This document shows positions 44,121 through 52,547 of a stretch of DNA of 64,000 nt, one piece after another. A program made the translations under genes and the position numbers. The notes under the pieces are model-generated. The model was not told the DNA's origin. It did not search any database and saw nothing but the letters and a program-made list of their open reading frames with translations. This DNA is from Actinoallomurus liliacearum (GTDB taxonomy: Bacteria > Actinomycetota > Actinomycetes > Streptosporangiales > Streptosporangiaceae), in contig NZ_BAABHJ010000031.1 in the NCBI RefSeq assembly GCF_039542035.1, positions 52,502 to 116,501 on the forward strand. The letters are read 5' to 3'. How positions within the stretch are numbered: position 1 is the stretch's first letter; each line of letters begins with the position of its first letter.

Positions 44121-45110
44121 TCAGGCCCCGGTGGACTGCGGCACCGGCACCCGGGACAGGGACTCGGCGACGAGCTCCGGGGCGGTACGGCCGCGCAGCT
44201 CCGCCTCCGGCGTCAGCATGAGCCGGTGCGCGATGACGTGCCCCGCGAGGGACTTCACGTCCTCGGGGACGACGAACGACCGGCCGGCGGCCGCGGCCCG
44301 CACGCGTACGGCGCGCAGCAGCGCGAGACTCGCGCGGGGACTCGCGCCCAGGCGGATGTCGGAGTGCTGACGCGTCGTCGCGACGACCTGCACGAGGTAG
44401 TCGTACAGCGGCGGCGCGACATGGATCCGGCCCGCGAAGTCGATCATGTTCTTGATGTCGTCCCGGCCGGCCACCTTCGAGAGCTGGTCGATCAGCGGCC
44501 CCGTCGGCGTGCCGGCCAGCACGGCGACCTCCGAGGCGTGATCGGGGTACCCCATCGAGATCTTCATGAGGAACCGGTCGAGCTGCGCCTCCGGCAGCGG
44601 GTACGTGCCGTCCATGTCGACCGGGTTCTGCGTCGCGATCACCATGAACGGGCGGGGCACCGGATTCGGCTGCCCGTCCACGGTGACGCGCCGCTCCTCC
44701 ATGACCTCCAGCAGCGCCGACTGGGTCTTGGGCGAACCGCGGTTGATCTCGTCGGCGACGACGATGTTGGCGAAGATCGGGCCGGGGTGGAACTCGAACT
44801 GGTTGTTCGACTGGTTGAAGATCGACACGCCGGTGACGTCGGACGGCAGCAGGTCGGGCGTGAACTGGATCCGCGTCCAGCGCGCGTCGACGCTCGCCGC
44901 GATCGTACGGGCCAGGGTGGTCTTGCCGACCCCCGGCACGTCCTCCAGCAGCAGATGCCCCTCGCTGAGCAGGCACAGCAGCGCCAGCTCGACGTTCTCC
45001 CGCTTGCCGCGGATGACCCGTTCGATGTTGCCCGCCAGCGCGCCGAACAACTGCGCGAAGCGTCCCGCGAGGGCGTCCGTGTCGGACGCCCGGTGCATGT
45101 CGGCCGTCAT
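44121..45110 (-). CDS. MoxR-type AAA ATPase
   Basis: The 329-residue protein has Walker A EDVPGVGKTTL (Lys63), Walker B VVADEINRG, sensor IATQNPVDMDGTYPLPEAQLDRF and the C-terminal lid helices. MoxR ATPases act as chaperones or remodelers for metal or partner insertion, usually with VWA/DUF58 proteins like the one downstream. Its ATG shares one base with the upstream stop (TGATG). Confidence 0.92.
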   Translation of the reverse strand: MTADMHRASDTDALAGRFAQLFGALAGNIERVIRGKRENVELALLCLLSEGHLLLEDVPGVGKTTLARTIAASVDARWTRIQFTPDLLPSDVTGVSIFNQSNNQFEFHPGPIFANIVVADEINRGSPKTQSALLEVMEERRVTVDGQPNPVPRPFMVIATQNPVDMDGTYPLPEAQLDRFLMKISMGYPDHASEVAVLAGTPTGPLIDQLSKVAGRDDIKNMIDFAGRIHVAPPLYDYLVQVVATTRQHSDIRLGASPRASLALLRAVRVRAAAAGRSFVVPEDVKSLAGHVIAHRLMLTPEAELRGRTAPELVAESLSRVPVPQSTGA

Positions 45111-47389
45111 CAGCCGGCACATTCCCAGATGGTCGGCCCGGCGAGCTCCTGCCACGGAGAGTGCGGCGTGTTCGGCAGGTAGCCGATCATGTATCCGATG
45201 CGCCCGTTGTGGTTGAGGTGGTCGTAGAGCTTGCCGCTGAACGCCGCCTTGCCGTTCGGGTGGTTGTACTGAGTCCCGATCTTCTGGCAGTCCACTACGA
45301 CCGTCTGGCTGTTGGCGTTCTTGATCTTTTCGACGATGCCGCTCCCGGAGCTCGCCTGCGACCACATGTAGCTGATGTCCTGCGGGTTGCCGCCGTTGTG
45401 GATGCCGTAGGTGTGCGAGGGGCCGGTCAGCGTCCTGGTCACGCTGGCGGTCTTGCCGCCGGCGCCGTTGGAGGCGGTCACCCGGATGCTGTACGAGCCG
45501 TTCTTCCAGATGCTCGGGATCGTCACCGACGTGCCGGAGAAGTTGCTCTTGGTGTAGCTCTTCGGGCCGCTCACCTGGAGCCTGTAGGTCACGCCCTTGG
45601 CGTTCGGCGGGGCCTGCCAGCTGATCTTCGCGCCCTGCGTGGTCCCGGTGCCCGTGACACCGCTCGGCGCGTCCGGCTGCGTGCAGGACAGGGTCGGGTC
45701 GGACTGGTCCGACTCGACGTCCGACTCGTGGTCGCCGTTCTGGTACGTCGCCGCGACCGCGAACACGTACTCGGTGCCGCAGGTTCCGCCCTTCGCGGTG
45801 AACGTGTAGTCCGGACCGTCCGCGGCGATCTTGGCGGGCGTGGCGGTCAGGCCGCTCGGCGTGATGAGCTTGTAGCCGGTCGCCTTCCCGCCGCCACCGG
45901 GCTGGAAGTCGACCTTGATGCTCCCGTCCGGCTGCGCCGCCGCCCGCAGGTTGGTCGGCTTGTTCGGCGGCGTGACCTTCGGCGTGTCCGTCGGGTGCGC
46001 CGTCGGCGTCTTCGGCGGCGTGAACGACGGTTTCGGCGACTTGGTCGGCAGCTTGATCGTCGGCTTCGGAAGCGTCGGGTGGATCGGGAGCCGGGGCGTC
46101 GGCAGCCTGCCGTGCCCTCCCTTGTCCTTCCCCCCGTTGTCGTTCCCGCCGTTGTCCTGTCCCGTGTTGCCGTTGTCCCCGTGGTCCCCGTTGTCCTGCC
46201 CGGTGTTGTCCTGACCGTCGTCGGTCCCCTTGGGGATCGGGTTCTCGGCTCCGCCGGGCACCTTCCCGGTGTACTTCTGCACCGGCTTGTGCGCGCCGGA
46301 CCCGTCGACCACGACGCCCTTGGGGCTGTCGGGGTTGTTCACCCAGAGCAGGCCGTCCTTGACGAACGCCTCCAGCGTGCCGGGCTTTCCGGTGACCGGG
46401 ACCTGCGGGGCCATCCGGTTCGTCGCCGAGTCGTACACCAGGAGGCTGCCCGAGGTCTGGTCCGGGATGTAGACCCGCTGTCCGAGCACCTGCGGGGTCG
46501 TGAGCTGGTGCTGCGGCAGCTGGAGCGAGACGCTGCTCACCGAGCCGCTGCCCGAGTTCACCACGATCAGCGACTTGCCGGCCAGCAGGGGAACGAGCTG
46601 CCCTTCCGTGGTCGTGGGAGGCGCGGTCACCTTGCCCTTGCCGAGCTGGGCGACGATGGACGGCAGCTTGATCTTCACCCGTACGCCGCCGTCGCCGAGG
46701 ACGAGGCTCTCCGCCGTGGTGAAGTCGGTGACGACCGCGGACCCGGCCGCGATCGTCAGGGAGAGGTCGTCGCCGGCCCGTCCGACCCCGATCGGCTGTC
46801 CCGTACGGCCGTTCTGCACGGACGCCGCCTGCCCGTTGGCGGGCACCGGCACCCAGAGCGTCGCGTTGCCGTCGATGGCGGCCGAACCGAGCGGCCCGGT
46901 GAGGCTGATCGGGTCGCCCTGCGTGGCCAGGGTCATCGGGTCCAGGCGCTGCACGCTGCCCTTGACCTGGTCGAGCGCGTACGCGGCGCCGGAGCCGGAC
47001 ACGACCTGCATGCCGGCCGCGCCGCGGTAGGAGACGCCCTGGACGACGTTGAGGTGGGCCGGGTCGACGCGGCTGACCACGCCGGTCGTCTCGTCCACGA
47101 TGAGGACGACGCCGTTCTGCTGGATCACCCGCATCTTGTGGCCGGCGGTACCGGACAGGGTGACCTTGCCGTCGACCTTGCCCGACAGGCCGTTGACGTG
47201 GACGAGTTCGCCCTTCTTGGATGACGTCAGCCAGCCGCCGACGTCGGCGAGGTGGTACTTCGCGCTCGCCATTCCGACGCCGAAGACGACGGCGGCCACG
47301 CACAACACCCCGACCGCTCCGATCGCGATCAGCCCGGTCAGCCGATCACGACGGAAGAACCTACGCTCCCCGCTCACCGATCTCGTCAC
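45110..47389 (-). CDS. Membrane-anchored fibronectin type III protein
   Basis: The 759-residue protein has one N-terminal transmembrane helix (about residues 17-40). A beta-propeller-like extracellular part follows, then a low-complexity Asn/Gly/Asp-Lys linker and Pro/Thr-rich spacer (residues about 395-475), then two Fn3-like domains (KPTNLRAAAQPDGSIKVDF, APSGVTGTGTTQGAKISW). GTG start. It leads the MoxR-DUF58-TgpA operon. It is probably a surface partner of the ATPase-linked complex. Confidence 0.83.
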   Translation of the reverse strand: MTRSVSGERRFFRRDRLTGLIAIGAVGVLCVAAVVFGVGMASAKYHLADVGGWLTSSKKGELVHVNGLSGKVDGKVTLSGTAGHKMRVIQQNGVVLIVDETTGVVSRVDPAHLNVVQGVSYRGAAGMQVVSGSGAAYALDQVKGSVQRLDPMTLATQGDPISLTGPLGSAAIDGNATLWVPVPANGQAASVQNGRTGQPIGVGRAGDDLSLTIAAGSAVVTDFTTAESLVLGDGGVRVKIKLPSIVAQLGKGKVTAPPTTTEGQLVPLLAGKSLIVVNSGSGSVSSVSLQLPQHQLTTPQVLGQRVYIPDQTSGSLLVYDSATNRMAPQVPVTGKPGTLEAFVKDGLLWVNNPDSPKGVVVDGSGAHKPVQKYTGKVPGGAENPIPKGTDDGQDNTGQDNGDHGDNGNTGQDNGGNDNGGKDKGGHGRLPTPRLPIHPTLPKPTIKLPTKSPKPSFTPPKTPTAHPTDTPKVTPPNKPTNLRAAAQPDGSIKVDFQPGGGGKATGYKLITPSGLTATPAKIAADGPDYTFTAKGGTCGTEYVFAVAATYQNGDHESDVESDQSDPTLSCTQPDAPSGVTGTGTTQGAKISWQAPPNAKGVTYRLQVSGPKSYTKSNFSGTSVTIPSIWKNGSYSIRVTASNGAGGKTASVTRTLTGPSHTYGIHNGGNPQDISYMWSQASSGSGIVEKIKNANSQTVVVDCQKIGTQYNHPNGKAAFSGKLYDHLNHNGRIGYMIGYLPNTPHSPWQELAGPTIWECAG

Positions 47390-47563
47390 CTCTCCGCGCC
47401 GGAACGTCGCTGCGACGCACGCGACACCTTAATGTGTCCAAGCCTCTCAAACCTCCTGAGTGAGAGATATTGGACGCGGCAACGTGCCGCATATCGGACA
47501 CAGCGGCGCGGCTGACGGTTCCATCGGAAGCGGAAAAGGCCGGACGGCCACGGAATCGGCCGC

Positions 47564-48283
47564 TCAGGCGAGGACGCAGCCGAAGACGTCGGCCAGCCGG
47601 CCCCGGCCCTTCTCGGTCACGAGCAGCGCCCGCCGCGCCGACCCGCGCTCGAACCAGCCGTCCTCGATCATCCGGGCCGTGAGCGCCGCGCCGAGCGCTC
47701 CGTTGAGATGCGGGCGGCGCTCGGTCCAGTCCAGACAGTGCCCGGCGAACCTCCGGCGTCCCCCGCGCAGCCCGGCGACGTCGACGCCGATCGAGGACAA
47801 CTGCCGCTCCCCCTTGTCCGTCACCTGGTACGCGGACGCCGCGGGATCGTCGAACGACGAATCGATGGTCTCGAGCAGATCCCGGCTGAGCATCGCCTCG
47901 AACAGCGCGGCGCCGGCGCGGCCCGCCAGGTGGTCGTAACAGGTGCGCGCCTCCTGCAGCGCGTGCGCCTGCCGGGACTGGCGGAGGCTGCGAACCTCGA
48001 CGTCCGGGCTGATCCGGCTGATCGCCTCGATCACGGCGGCCACCTCCGCGCCCTTCAGGCGGTAGTAGCGGTGCCGCCCCTGCCGCACGACGGTCACGAG
48101 ATCCCCGTCCAGCAGCTTGGCCAGATGAGAGCTGGCCGTCGCCGCGCTGACCCCGGCCGTCCTGGCCAGCTCTCCCGCGGCGAGCGGACGCCCGTCGAGG
48201 AGGGCCGTCAGCATCGACGCGCGCGTACGGTCCGCCAGCAGGGCTGCCACCGGCGCGATGTCCGAGTCATACGGTGCTCGCAT
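47564..48283 (-). CDS. ArsR-family transcriptional regulator
   Basis: The 239-residue protein has an N-terminal ArsR winged helix (LLADRTRASMLTALLDGRPLAAGELARTAGVSAATASSHLAKLLDGDLV, then RQGRHRYYRL). A C-terminal domain of about 120 residues has several Cys/His (ARTCYDHLAGR, AGHCLDWTERRPHL). This long form resembles DUF2063-free ArsR proteins of unknown ligand. It is transcribed away from the tRNA cluster. Confidence 0.85.
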   Translation of the reverse strand: MRAPYDSDIAPVAALLADRTRASMLTALLDGRPLAAGELARTAGVSAATASSHLAKLLDGDLVTVVRQGRHRYYRLKGAEVAAVIEAISRISPDVEVRSLRQSRQAHALQEARTCYDHLAGRAGAALFEAMLSRDLLETIDSSFDDPAASAYQVTDKGERQLSSIGVDVAGLRGGRRRFAGHCLDWTERRPHLNGALGAALTARMIEDGWFERGSARRALLVTEKGRGRLADVFGCVLA

Positions 48284-48423
48284 GGTTCGACCGTACGCCG
48301 CACACGCTTAGACGAACGTCGAAAGATCGGCCCGCGACGCGGGCCGGATCAATCGAGTTGGGGGTGGGGCCGAGTATCCGCTAGTGTTTACCCCGTTGCC
48401 GAGGGGGGACGCCCCCGAGACAC

Positions 48424-48497
48424 GCGGACGTGGCTCAGACTGGTAGAGCATCACCTTGCCAAGGTGAGGGTCGCGGGTTCGAATCCCGTCGTCCGCT
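48424..48497 (+). tRNA. tRNA-Gly (GCC)
   Basis: GCGGACG pairs with CGTCCGC; anticodon loop TTGCCAA in stem TCACC/GGTGA gives GCC. T arm GCGGG-TTCGAAT-CCCGT; discriminator T. Confidence 0.95.
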
Positions 48498-48522
48498 CGG
48501 AGAGGTCTTCCCAAGGCCTCAC

Positions 48523-48593
48523 GGTGGAGTGGCCGAGAGGCGAGGCAACGGCCTGCAAAGCCGTGTACACGGGTTCAAATCCCGTCTCCACCT
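48523..48593 (+). tRNA. tRNA-Cys (GCA)
   Basis: GGTGGAG pairs with CTCCACC; loop CTGCAAA gives anticodon GCA. T arm CGGG-TTCAAAT-CCCG; discriminator T. Confidence 0.94.
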
Positions 48594-48616
48594 CTGAAGC
48601 ACACTCTGCTTCGCGA

Positions 48617-48691
48617 GGGCGATTAGCTCAGTGGGAGAGCGCTACCTTGACACGGTAGAGGTCACTGGTTCAATCCCAGTATCGCCCACCA
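48617..48691 (+). tRNA. tRNA-Val (GAC)
   Basis: GGGCGAT pairs with ATCGCCC; loop TTGACAC in stem CTACC/GGTAG gives GAC. An encoded CCA follows the discriminator. An integrase gene ends 50 bp downstream, so this tRNA is the likely attachment site of the next element. Confidence 0.96.
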
Positions 48692-48710
48692 CGTGTTGGT
48701 GCAGGTCAGG

Positions 48711-48741
48711 AGCCCTGCTTCTCTTCTGGAGAGGCGGGGCT
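48711..48741 (+). terminator. Hairpin between tRNA-Val(GAC) and the integrase end
   Basis: AGCCCTGCTTCTC pairs with GAGAGGCGGGGCT around TTCTG. It probably ends the tRNA transcript and perhaps the convergent integrase message. Confidence 0.6.
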
Positions 48742-50004
48742 TCAGGCTTGTCTGGGCGATATTTGGGCGATGATCTTGTCGCCCTCACTCGCCTCGGCCT
48801 GTCGCCGCGCCGTCAGTCGATTGATCTGTTCTTCCATCTGCGGATGGAGCACGAGGAGCCGCGCCCGGTCCCGGCCGCGAAGGGCCAAGAGGGACGCCTC
48901 CCAACGCTCCTGGAGCGCTTCCAGCACACGGCGCTTCATCTCCGGGGTCACATGCTCGTAGACGTTGGCCATACCAGGCATCTTGTGCCCCAGACGAGCC
49001 GCTCGCGCGACCTCGGGGATCCCGTCCTCGGCCAGCCACGTCCGCTGCGTGTGACGCCCCTCATGAAAGGTGAAGCCCGGGAGCACCGGCGCGAGCCGCT
49101 TGCCCGGATCAGGGTTGTCCGGGTCGCCGTCCCAGGCCGGCCGCCAGAACCGCTGCCTGAAGTTGCCGCGCCGTAGGTTCCCGCCCTTCTCCCCCACGAA
49201 CACGTAGGGGTGGATGCAGTCCTCCAGGAGCGCCTCGTACAGCTCCGCCAGGAATGGCGGGAGCTGGACCCAGCGTTTCCCGGCGGGCGTCTTCGTCCGC
49301 TTCGCCTTGGCCAGAGCACCTCCGGCTTCGGTGAGCGGTTCCTGGACACGGATCGCCTTGTTGATCTCGTCGTACTCGTGTGGCTGGAGCCCGACCAGTT
49401 CCGACCAGCGGGCTCCGGTGTAGCCGTCCATCAGCGTCAGCACGAAGCCGGCGTAGCCGAAGCTGTCGTGCAGCCGGACGGCCGCGCGCAGGAACTGCGC
49501 CGGGGTCGCCACCTGCCGCTCGGCCTCGTACTCCCCTGTTGTAACGCGGATGCCCTGGCAAGGGCTGGCCGGGACCTTCCGTGCCCTTACCGCCACGTTC
49601 ATGATCGTGGAGAACAGCGCGAAGACCGACGCCACCGTCGGTTCGGCGAGCTCGTCGTGAAGTTCGTTGACCCAGCCCTGTACCTCCAGATGGTTGTTGA
49701 AGATCTGGATGAGCGGCCAGTCCTCCCACTGTGGGAGGACGTGGTTGTCCAGGTAGGACCGGTACTTGGCCTGTGTCGTGATGGCCAGCCGGGAACCGGT
49801 CAGCCACGCCTCCGCGAAGGTCCCGAAGGGCGTCTCGGACTCTTGAGGATCGATCCATAGGTGCCGCCGGATCAGCGACTCCTGGTCCTCTCCCCACGCC
49901 TCGGCGGCTGCCTTGGTCTCGAAGCCCGACCGGGAGCCCCAACTCCCGTCCGGCTTCTTGTACCGAGCCCTCCACCCCTTGCCATGTCGTTGCGCGTACG
50001 CCAT
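48742..50004 (-). CDS. int: Tyrosine recombinase integrase of the second element
   Basis: The 420-residue integrase has Arg199 (GYTGARWSEL), the box His314-E-G-Arg317-His, His340 (RLGHKMPG) and Tyr349. The Arm DNA-binding N-terminus (AYAQRHGKGWRARYKKPDGSWGS) is typical of phage/AICE integrases. ATG 50004 has an AAGGTGAGG Shine-Dalgarno. It points at tRNA-Val(GAC), with xis 14 bp upstream. It belongs to a different subfamily from the integrase at 35434. Confidence 0.92.
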   Translation of the reverse strand: MAYAQRHGKGWRARYKKPDGSWGSRSGFETKAAAEAWGEDQESLIRRHLWIDPQESETPFGTFAEAWLTGSRLAITTQAKYRSYLDNHVLPQWEDWPLIQIFNNHLEVQGWVNELHDELAEPTVASVFALFSTIMNVAVRARKVPASPCQGIRVTTGEYEAERQVATPAQFLRAAVRLHDSFGYAGFVLTLMDGYTGARWSELVGLQPHEYDEINKAIRVQEPLTEAGGALAKAKRTKTPAGKRWVQLPPFLAELYEALLEDCIHPYVFVGEKGGNLRRGNFRQRFWRPAWDGDPDNPDPGKRLAPVLPGFTFHEGRHTQRTWLAEDGIPEVARAARLGHKMPGMANVYEHVTPEMKRRVLEALQERWEASLLALRGRDRARLLVLHPQMEEQINRLTARRQAEASEGDKIIAQISPRQA

Positions 50005-50018
50005 CGCCTCACCTTCTT

Positions 50019-50267
50019 TCAGTTCGTGTCGGTCCGGCTGCTTCGGCCTCCGGAGCTCGGGCGCACCCGGAGACGAGAGCTCGGCCTGACCGGCGGTCTT
50101 GAGCCGGACCTGACGATCTCCTCCAGGTCGTCGTCGCTGAAACGCAGGTGCTTGCCCAGAAAGGTGCATGGGATCGCCCGAGCGGCAGCCTTCTTCCGCA
50201 GCCACGACTCTGGGACTTTGAGCAATTCCGCAGCCTCGACCGGCGTATAGAGCTGCGGCGCGCTCAT
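50019..50267 (-). CDS. xis: Excisionase-like helix-turn-helix protein
   Basis: The 82-residue protein begins with the excisionase fold (LYTPVEAAELLKVPESWLRKKAAARAIPCTFLGKHLRFSDDDLEEIV). It lies directly upstream of the integrase on the same strand. The Arg/Ser-rich tail is unusual and may be non-conserved. Confidence 0.85.
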   Translation of the reverse strand: MSAPQLYTPVEAAELLKVPESWLRKKAAARAIPCTFLGKHLRFSDDDLEEIVRSGSRPPVRPSSRLRVRPSSGGRSSRTDTN

Positions 50268-50842
50268 CGCGCTGCTCCCGCCTCAGGACGAACGACTCCA
50301 TGCCCGGCATCCCGTCTGCCGGATGACCGTAGTGCCGCGCCGGATTCACTCTCGCGACCGTACGCCGCTGAATCTGATTCAGGAGCCCCTGAACAGCCCT
50401 TTCCTGACTTCGACGTCATGCCGTCCCTCCATTGCCGCACGACCGCCCGCAGGCAGCCTTCGGCAGCTCGCCGTCGGAGAAGGTGGCCGTCGAATACCGC
50501 CAGCGCCTCCGGGCTCCCCCTCTGTGCGTCGTCCGCGGCAGGACGGCACGAGGCGGCAAGGCGGTTCTACCGGGGCCGCTCCGGCCTTCCGCTGGTCGGC
50601 GGCCGATGCGACGTCCGTTCGGCAACAGCACGCCAGCACCGGAGTAAGCATCCGTGCCGTCGCGGCGTCCTCGAGTTGCCGCGTCGGTACGACCGACTGC
50701 CGGGGCCTCTGTGTCGCCGCCTGCCGTTGCCGGGCGGCAAGAGCGGTTGCCGCCCGGCGGCAAGTCCGCGGCACGGCGGCATGACGATCACCTTGCGACC
50801 GCCACCCGGTTGCCGTGTGAATGCCGTCTCGGTGCCGTCTGG
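50268..50842. other. Gene-free stretch between xis and the DNA methyltransferase
   Basis: No coding frame here is credible. Its notable content is a cluster of TTGCCG/CGGCAA motifs (50554-50815), listed separately. A short dyad, CTGAATCTGATTCAG, lies at about 50369-50383 and may be an operator for xis-int. Confidence 0.6.
50554..50815. repeat. Eight TTGCCG/CGGCAA motifs: candidate cis locus of the second element
   Basis: Sites at 50554, 50620, 50676, 50727, 50735, 50747, 50758 and 50810 share (C/G)TTGCCG on one or the other strand. Four form two tight inverted pairs (GTTGCCGGGCGGCAAG; GGTTGCCGCCCGGCGGCAAG). Density is far above chance. A clt, origin or operator role is inferred. Confidence 0.55.
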
Positions 50843-52042
50843 TCACGGCGTGCCCCGTCCGGGCGTCCCGGCGTGCAGCATGCCGTCGAGTTCGCGGAAG
50901 GCGACGACGGCCTGCAACGGGACGACCCCGTTGCCGAGCAGGCGCAGCTGGGCGGTGCGGGTGAGGGGCATGTCGGTGACCCAGCCGCCGGGCAGGCCCA
51001 TCATCCACTCGACGAAACGAGCGCTCAGACGGGGCTGTCCCCGGGTTCCGGTCTCGGTGGGCCGTGGCGCTCGGCGTCCGAGGATCGCCTCCCACCGGCG
51101 GATCGCCGGCGCGTACGGTCCCCACTCGACTCCGGTCTCCGGGTCGTCGGGATCCTCAACGCCGCCGACGGGAGCGTCAGGTCCCCCTTGGAGCCGCGCT
51201 GGTTCGGGCTGCCCTTGGAGCCATCGCCGGCTCGCGGAGTCGGCAGCAGCCGTACGGCCACGCTCAGGGGCATCGCCCGGGACGGCTGCTGCCTCGCGGC
51301 CCGTTCCAGCCACGACTCCACCCGTTCGCCATCGTTGGCGTTGGACGCCGTCGGGGTCGGCAGCAGGTCGGCGCACACCACGTCGCACAGGTTGACCTGA
51401 TGCCGCCCTTTCCTGCGGCGCCGTGGGCAGGTTCGACCACGCGACTCCCGGGACTGCGGGGTGGGCAGCAGCGATGAACATCCGGTCGCGGCGGTGGGGC
51501 GCGCCGACGTCCGATGCTCGAAGGCACGTCCATGCCGTGTCGTACCCGAGGGCGGAAAGGCCCCCGAGAACCGTGGTGAGTCCGCGTGTGCGGAGGGCGG
51601 CCACGTTCTCCAGCAGCACGAGACCGGGTCGTAGTACGCGAAGGGCGTCGACGATGGTGAGCCAGAGTCCACTACGAGTTCCCTCCCGTATACCGGCGCC
51701 GTGGCCGACGAAGCTGATGTCCTGGCACGGGAAGCCGGCCGTGACGATGTCGACGGCCGGGACCTGGCTCCAGTCGACGGCGGTCACGTCGCCGACGTTC
51801 GGCACGCGGGGGAAGCGCCGATGCAGCAGTGCGGTCGCGTGCGCGTCGTTATCAGCGCACCATCGCAGCTCTCCGCCGTAGACAGCCTGCGCGGCGAGGT
51901 CCAGGCCACCGTAGCCGGTGCACATCGACCCGATCCGCAGGCGTTCGGGTCGTGTCGTTTTTCTTGGCGGCGGGATCTCGGTGACGGTTGTGCGTTTTTC
52001 CGGGTGTTGTTCGGGTGCAGATCTAGCCGGTGATATGGCCAT
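50843..52042 (-). CDS. DNA cytosine-C5 methyltransferase, middle part apparently frame-shifted
   Basis: The frame encodes 399 residues with motif I IGSMCTGYGGLDLA, catalytic AGFPCQDIS (Cys106), LLENVAAL and a normal C-terminus (WEAILGR, ARFVEWMMGLPGGWVTD, LLGNGVVPLQA). Between about 51160 and 51415 the residues that resemble related phage/AICE methylases (LLPTPTASNAND, LLPTPRAGDGSKGSPNQRG) are in another frame. Two opposite indels would explain this and keep the frame open overall. ATG 52042 may be too far upstream; the family usually begins near the RIGSM motif. Confidence 0.75.
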   Translation of the reverse strand: MAISPARSAPEQHPEKRTTVTEIPPPRKTTRPERLRIGSMCTGYGGLDLAAQAVYGGELRWCADNDAHATALLHRRFPRVPNVGDVTAVDWSQVPAVDIVTAGFPCQDISFVGHGAGIREGTRSGLWLTIVDALRVLRPGLVLLENVAALRTRGLTTVLGGLSALGYDTAWTCLRASDVGAPHRRDRMFIAAAHPAVPGVAWSNLPTAPQERAASGQPVRRGVRRPAADPDGVQRQRWRTGGVVAGTGREAAAVPGDAPERGRTAAADSASRRWLQGQPEPARLQGGPDAPVGGVEDPDDPETGVEWGPYAPAIRRWEAILGRRAPRPTETGTRGQPRLSARFVEWMMGLPGGWVTDMPLTRTAQLRLLGNGVVPLQAVVAFRELDGMLHAGTPGRGTP

Positions 52043-52395
52043 GGGCTTGGTTCGGCCCGGCCACCGACCGCTTCACCTACGAACTGCGGTCCAGCCTCTC
52101 GAGTTTTCGATGGTCGGCATTCGTTTGATCTTCGTCTGCGCGTCGTCTATACCCCGATCAGCACTCGGCGACAGCGAATCGAAGCCCGGACGAAAGTCGA
52201 ACGATTGCCTAGCGAAGCAGGCGTGTGCATATGGGCTCGCTCCGAAATTCGCCGGAGCGGCAGGAGCCCAGCATGTCTGCCAGGAACGGAACCGTCTGCT
52301 TCACTGACCGGCCGACGCCGCTGGATCGGGCCGCTCAGGCGTTCGGGCAGATCTACTCTCGCGTCAATGCGGTTCTTCGCAGATGGAGGGTGTAG
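51960..52395. repeat. Copy A of a duplicated ICE leading region
   Basis: This stretch matches 55775-56190 in the same orientation, strongly from about 52165 (CGAAGCCCGGACGAAAGTCG) onward and more weakly before. It includes a hairpin (GCTCCG/CGGAGC), a Shine-Dalgarno and the first 34 codons of a gene. The match ends at about 52375. Confidence 0.8.
52273..52395 (+). pseudogene. Truncated 5' end of a sigma-like ICE regulator
   Basis: The 40-codon frame starts as a near copy of the gene at 56079 (MSARNGTVCF, then RPTPLDRAAQAFGQIYSRVNA). It then diverges and stops. Only the N-terminal 13% of the full-length protein remains. Confidence 0.8.
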
Positions 52396-52547
52396 CGCTC
52401 GGCGCGGTGGCTTTGGTCGGGTACACGTCGATGCCCTTGAAGGTTGACGTAGTACTCCTCAGTCATGGTTCGCCGCAAAACGCACGGATATCGAGTTAGT
52501 ATTCATTGTCAATGGGGACCGACGCCACGTCCTGGCCAGCGGCCGGA

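Noticed and set aside
45161..47224. 687-codon plus-strand frame opposite the Fn3 protein
   Set aside because: Shadow frame, almost only Arg/Val/Asp/Gly; the minus strand has a transmembrane helix and Fn3 domains.
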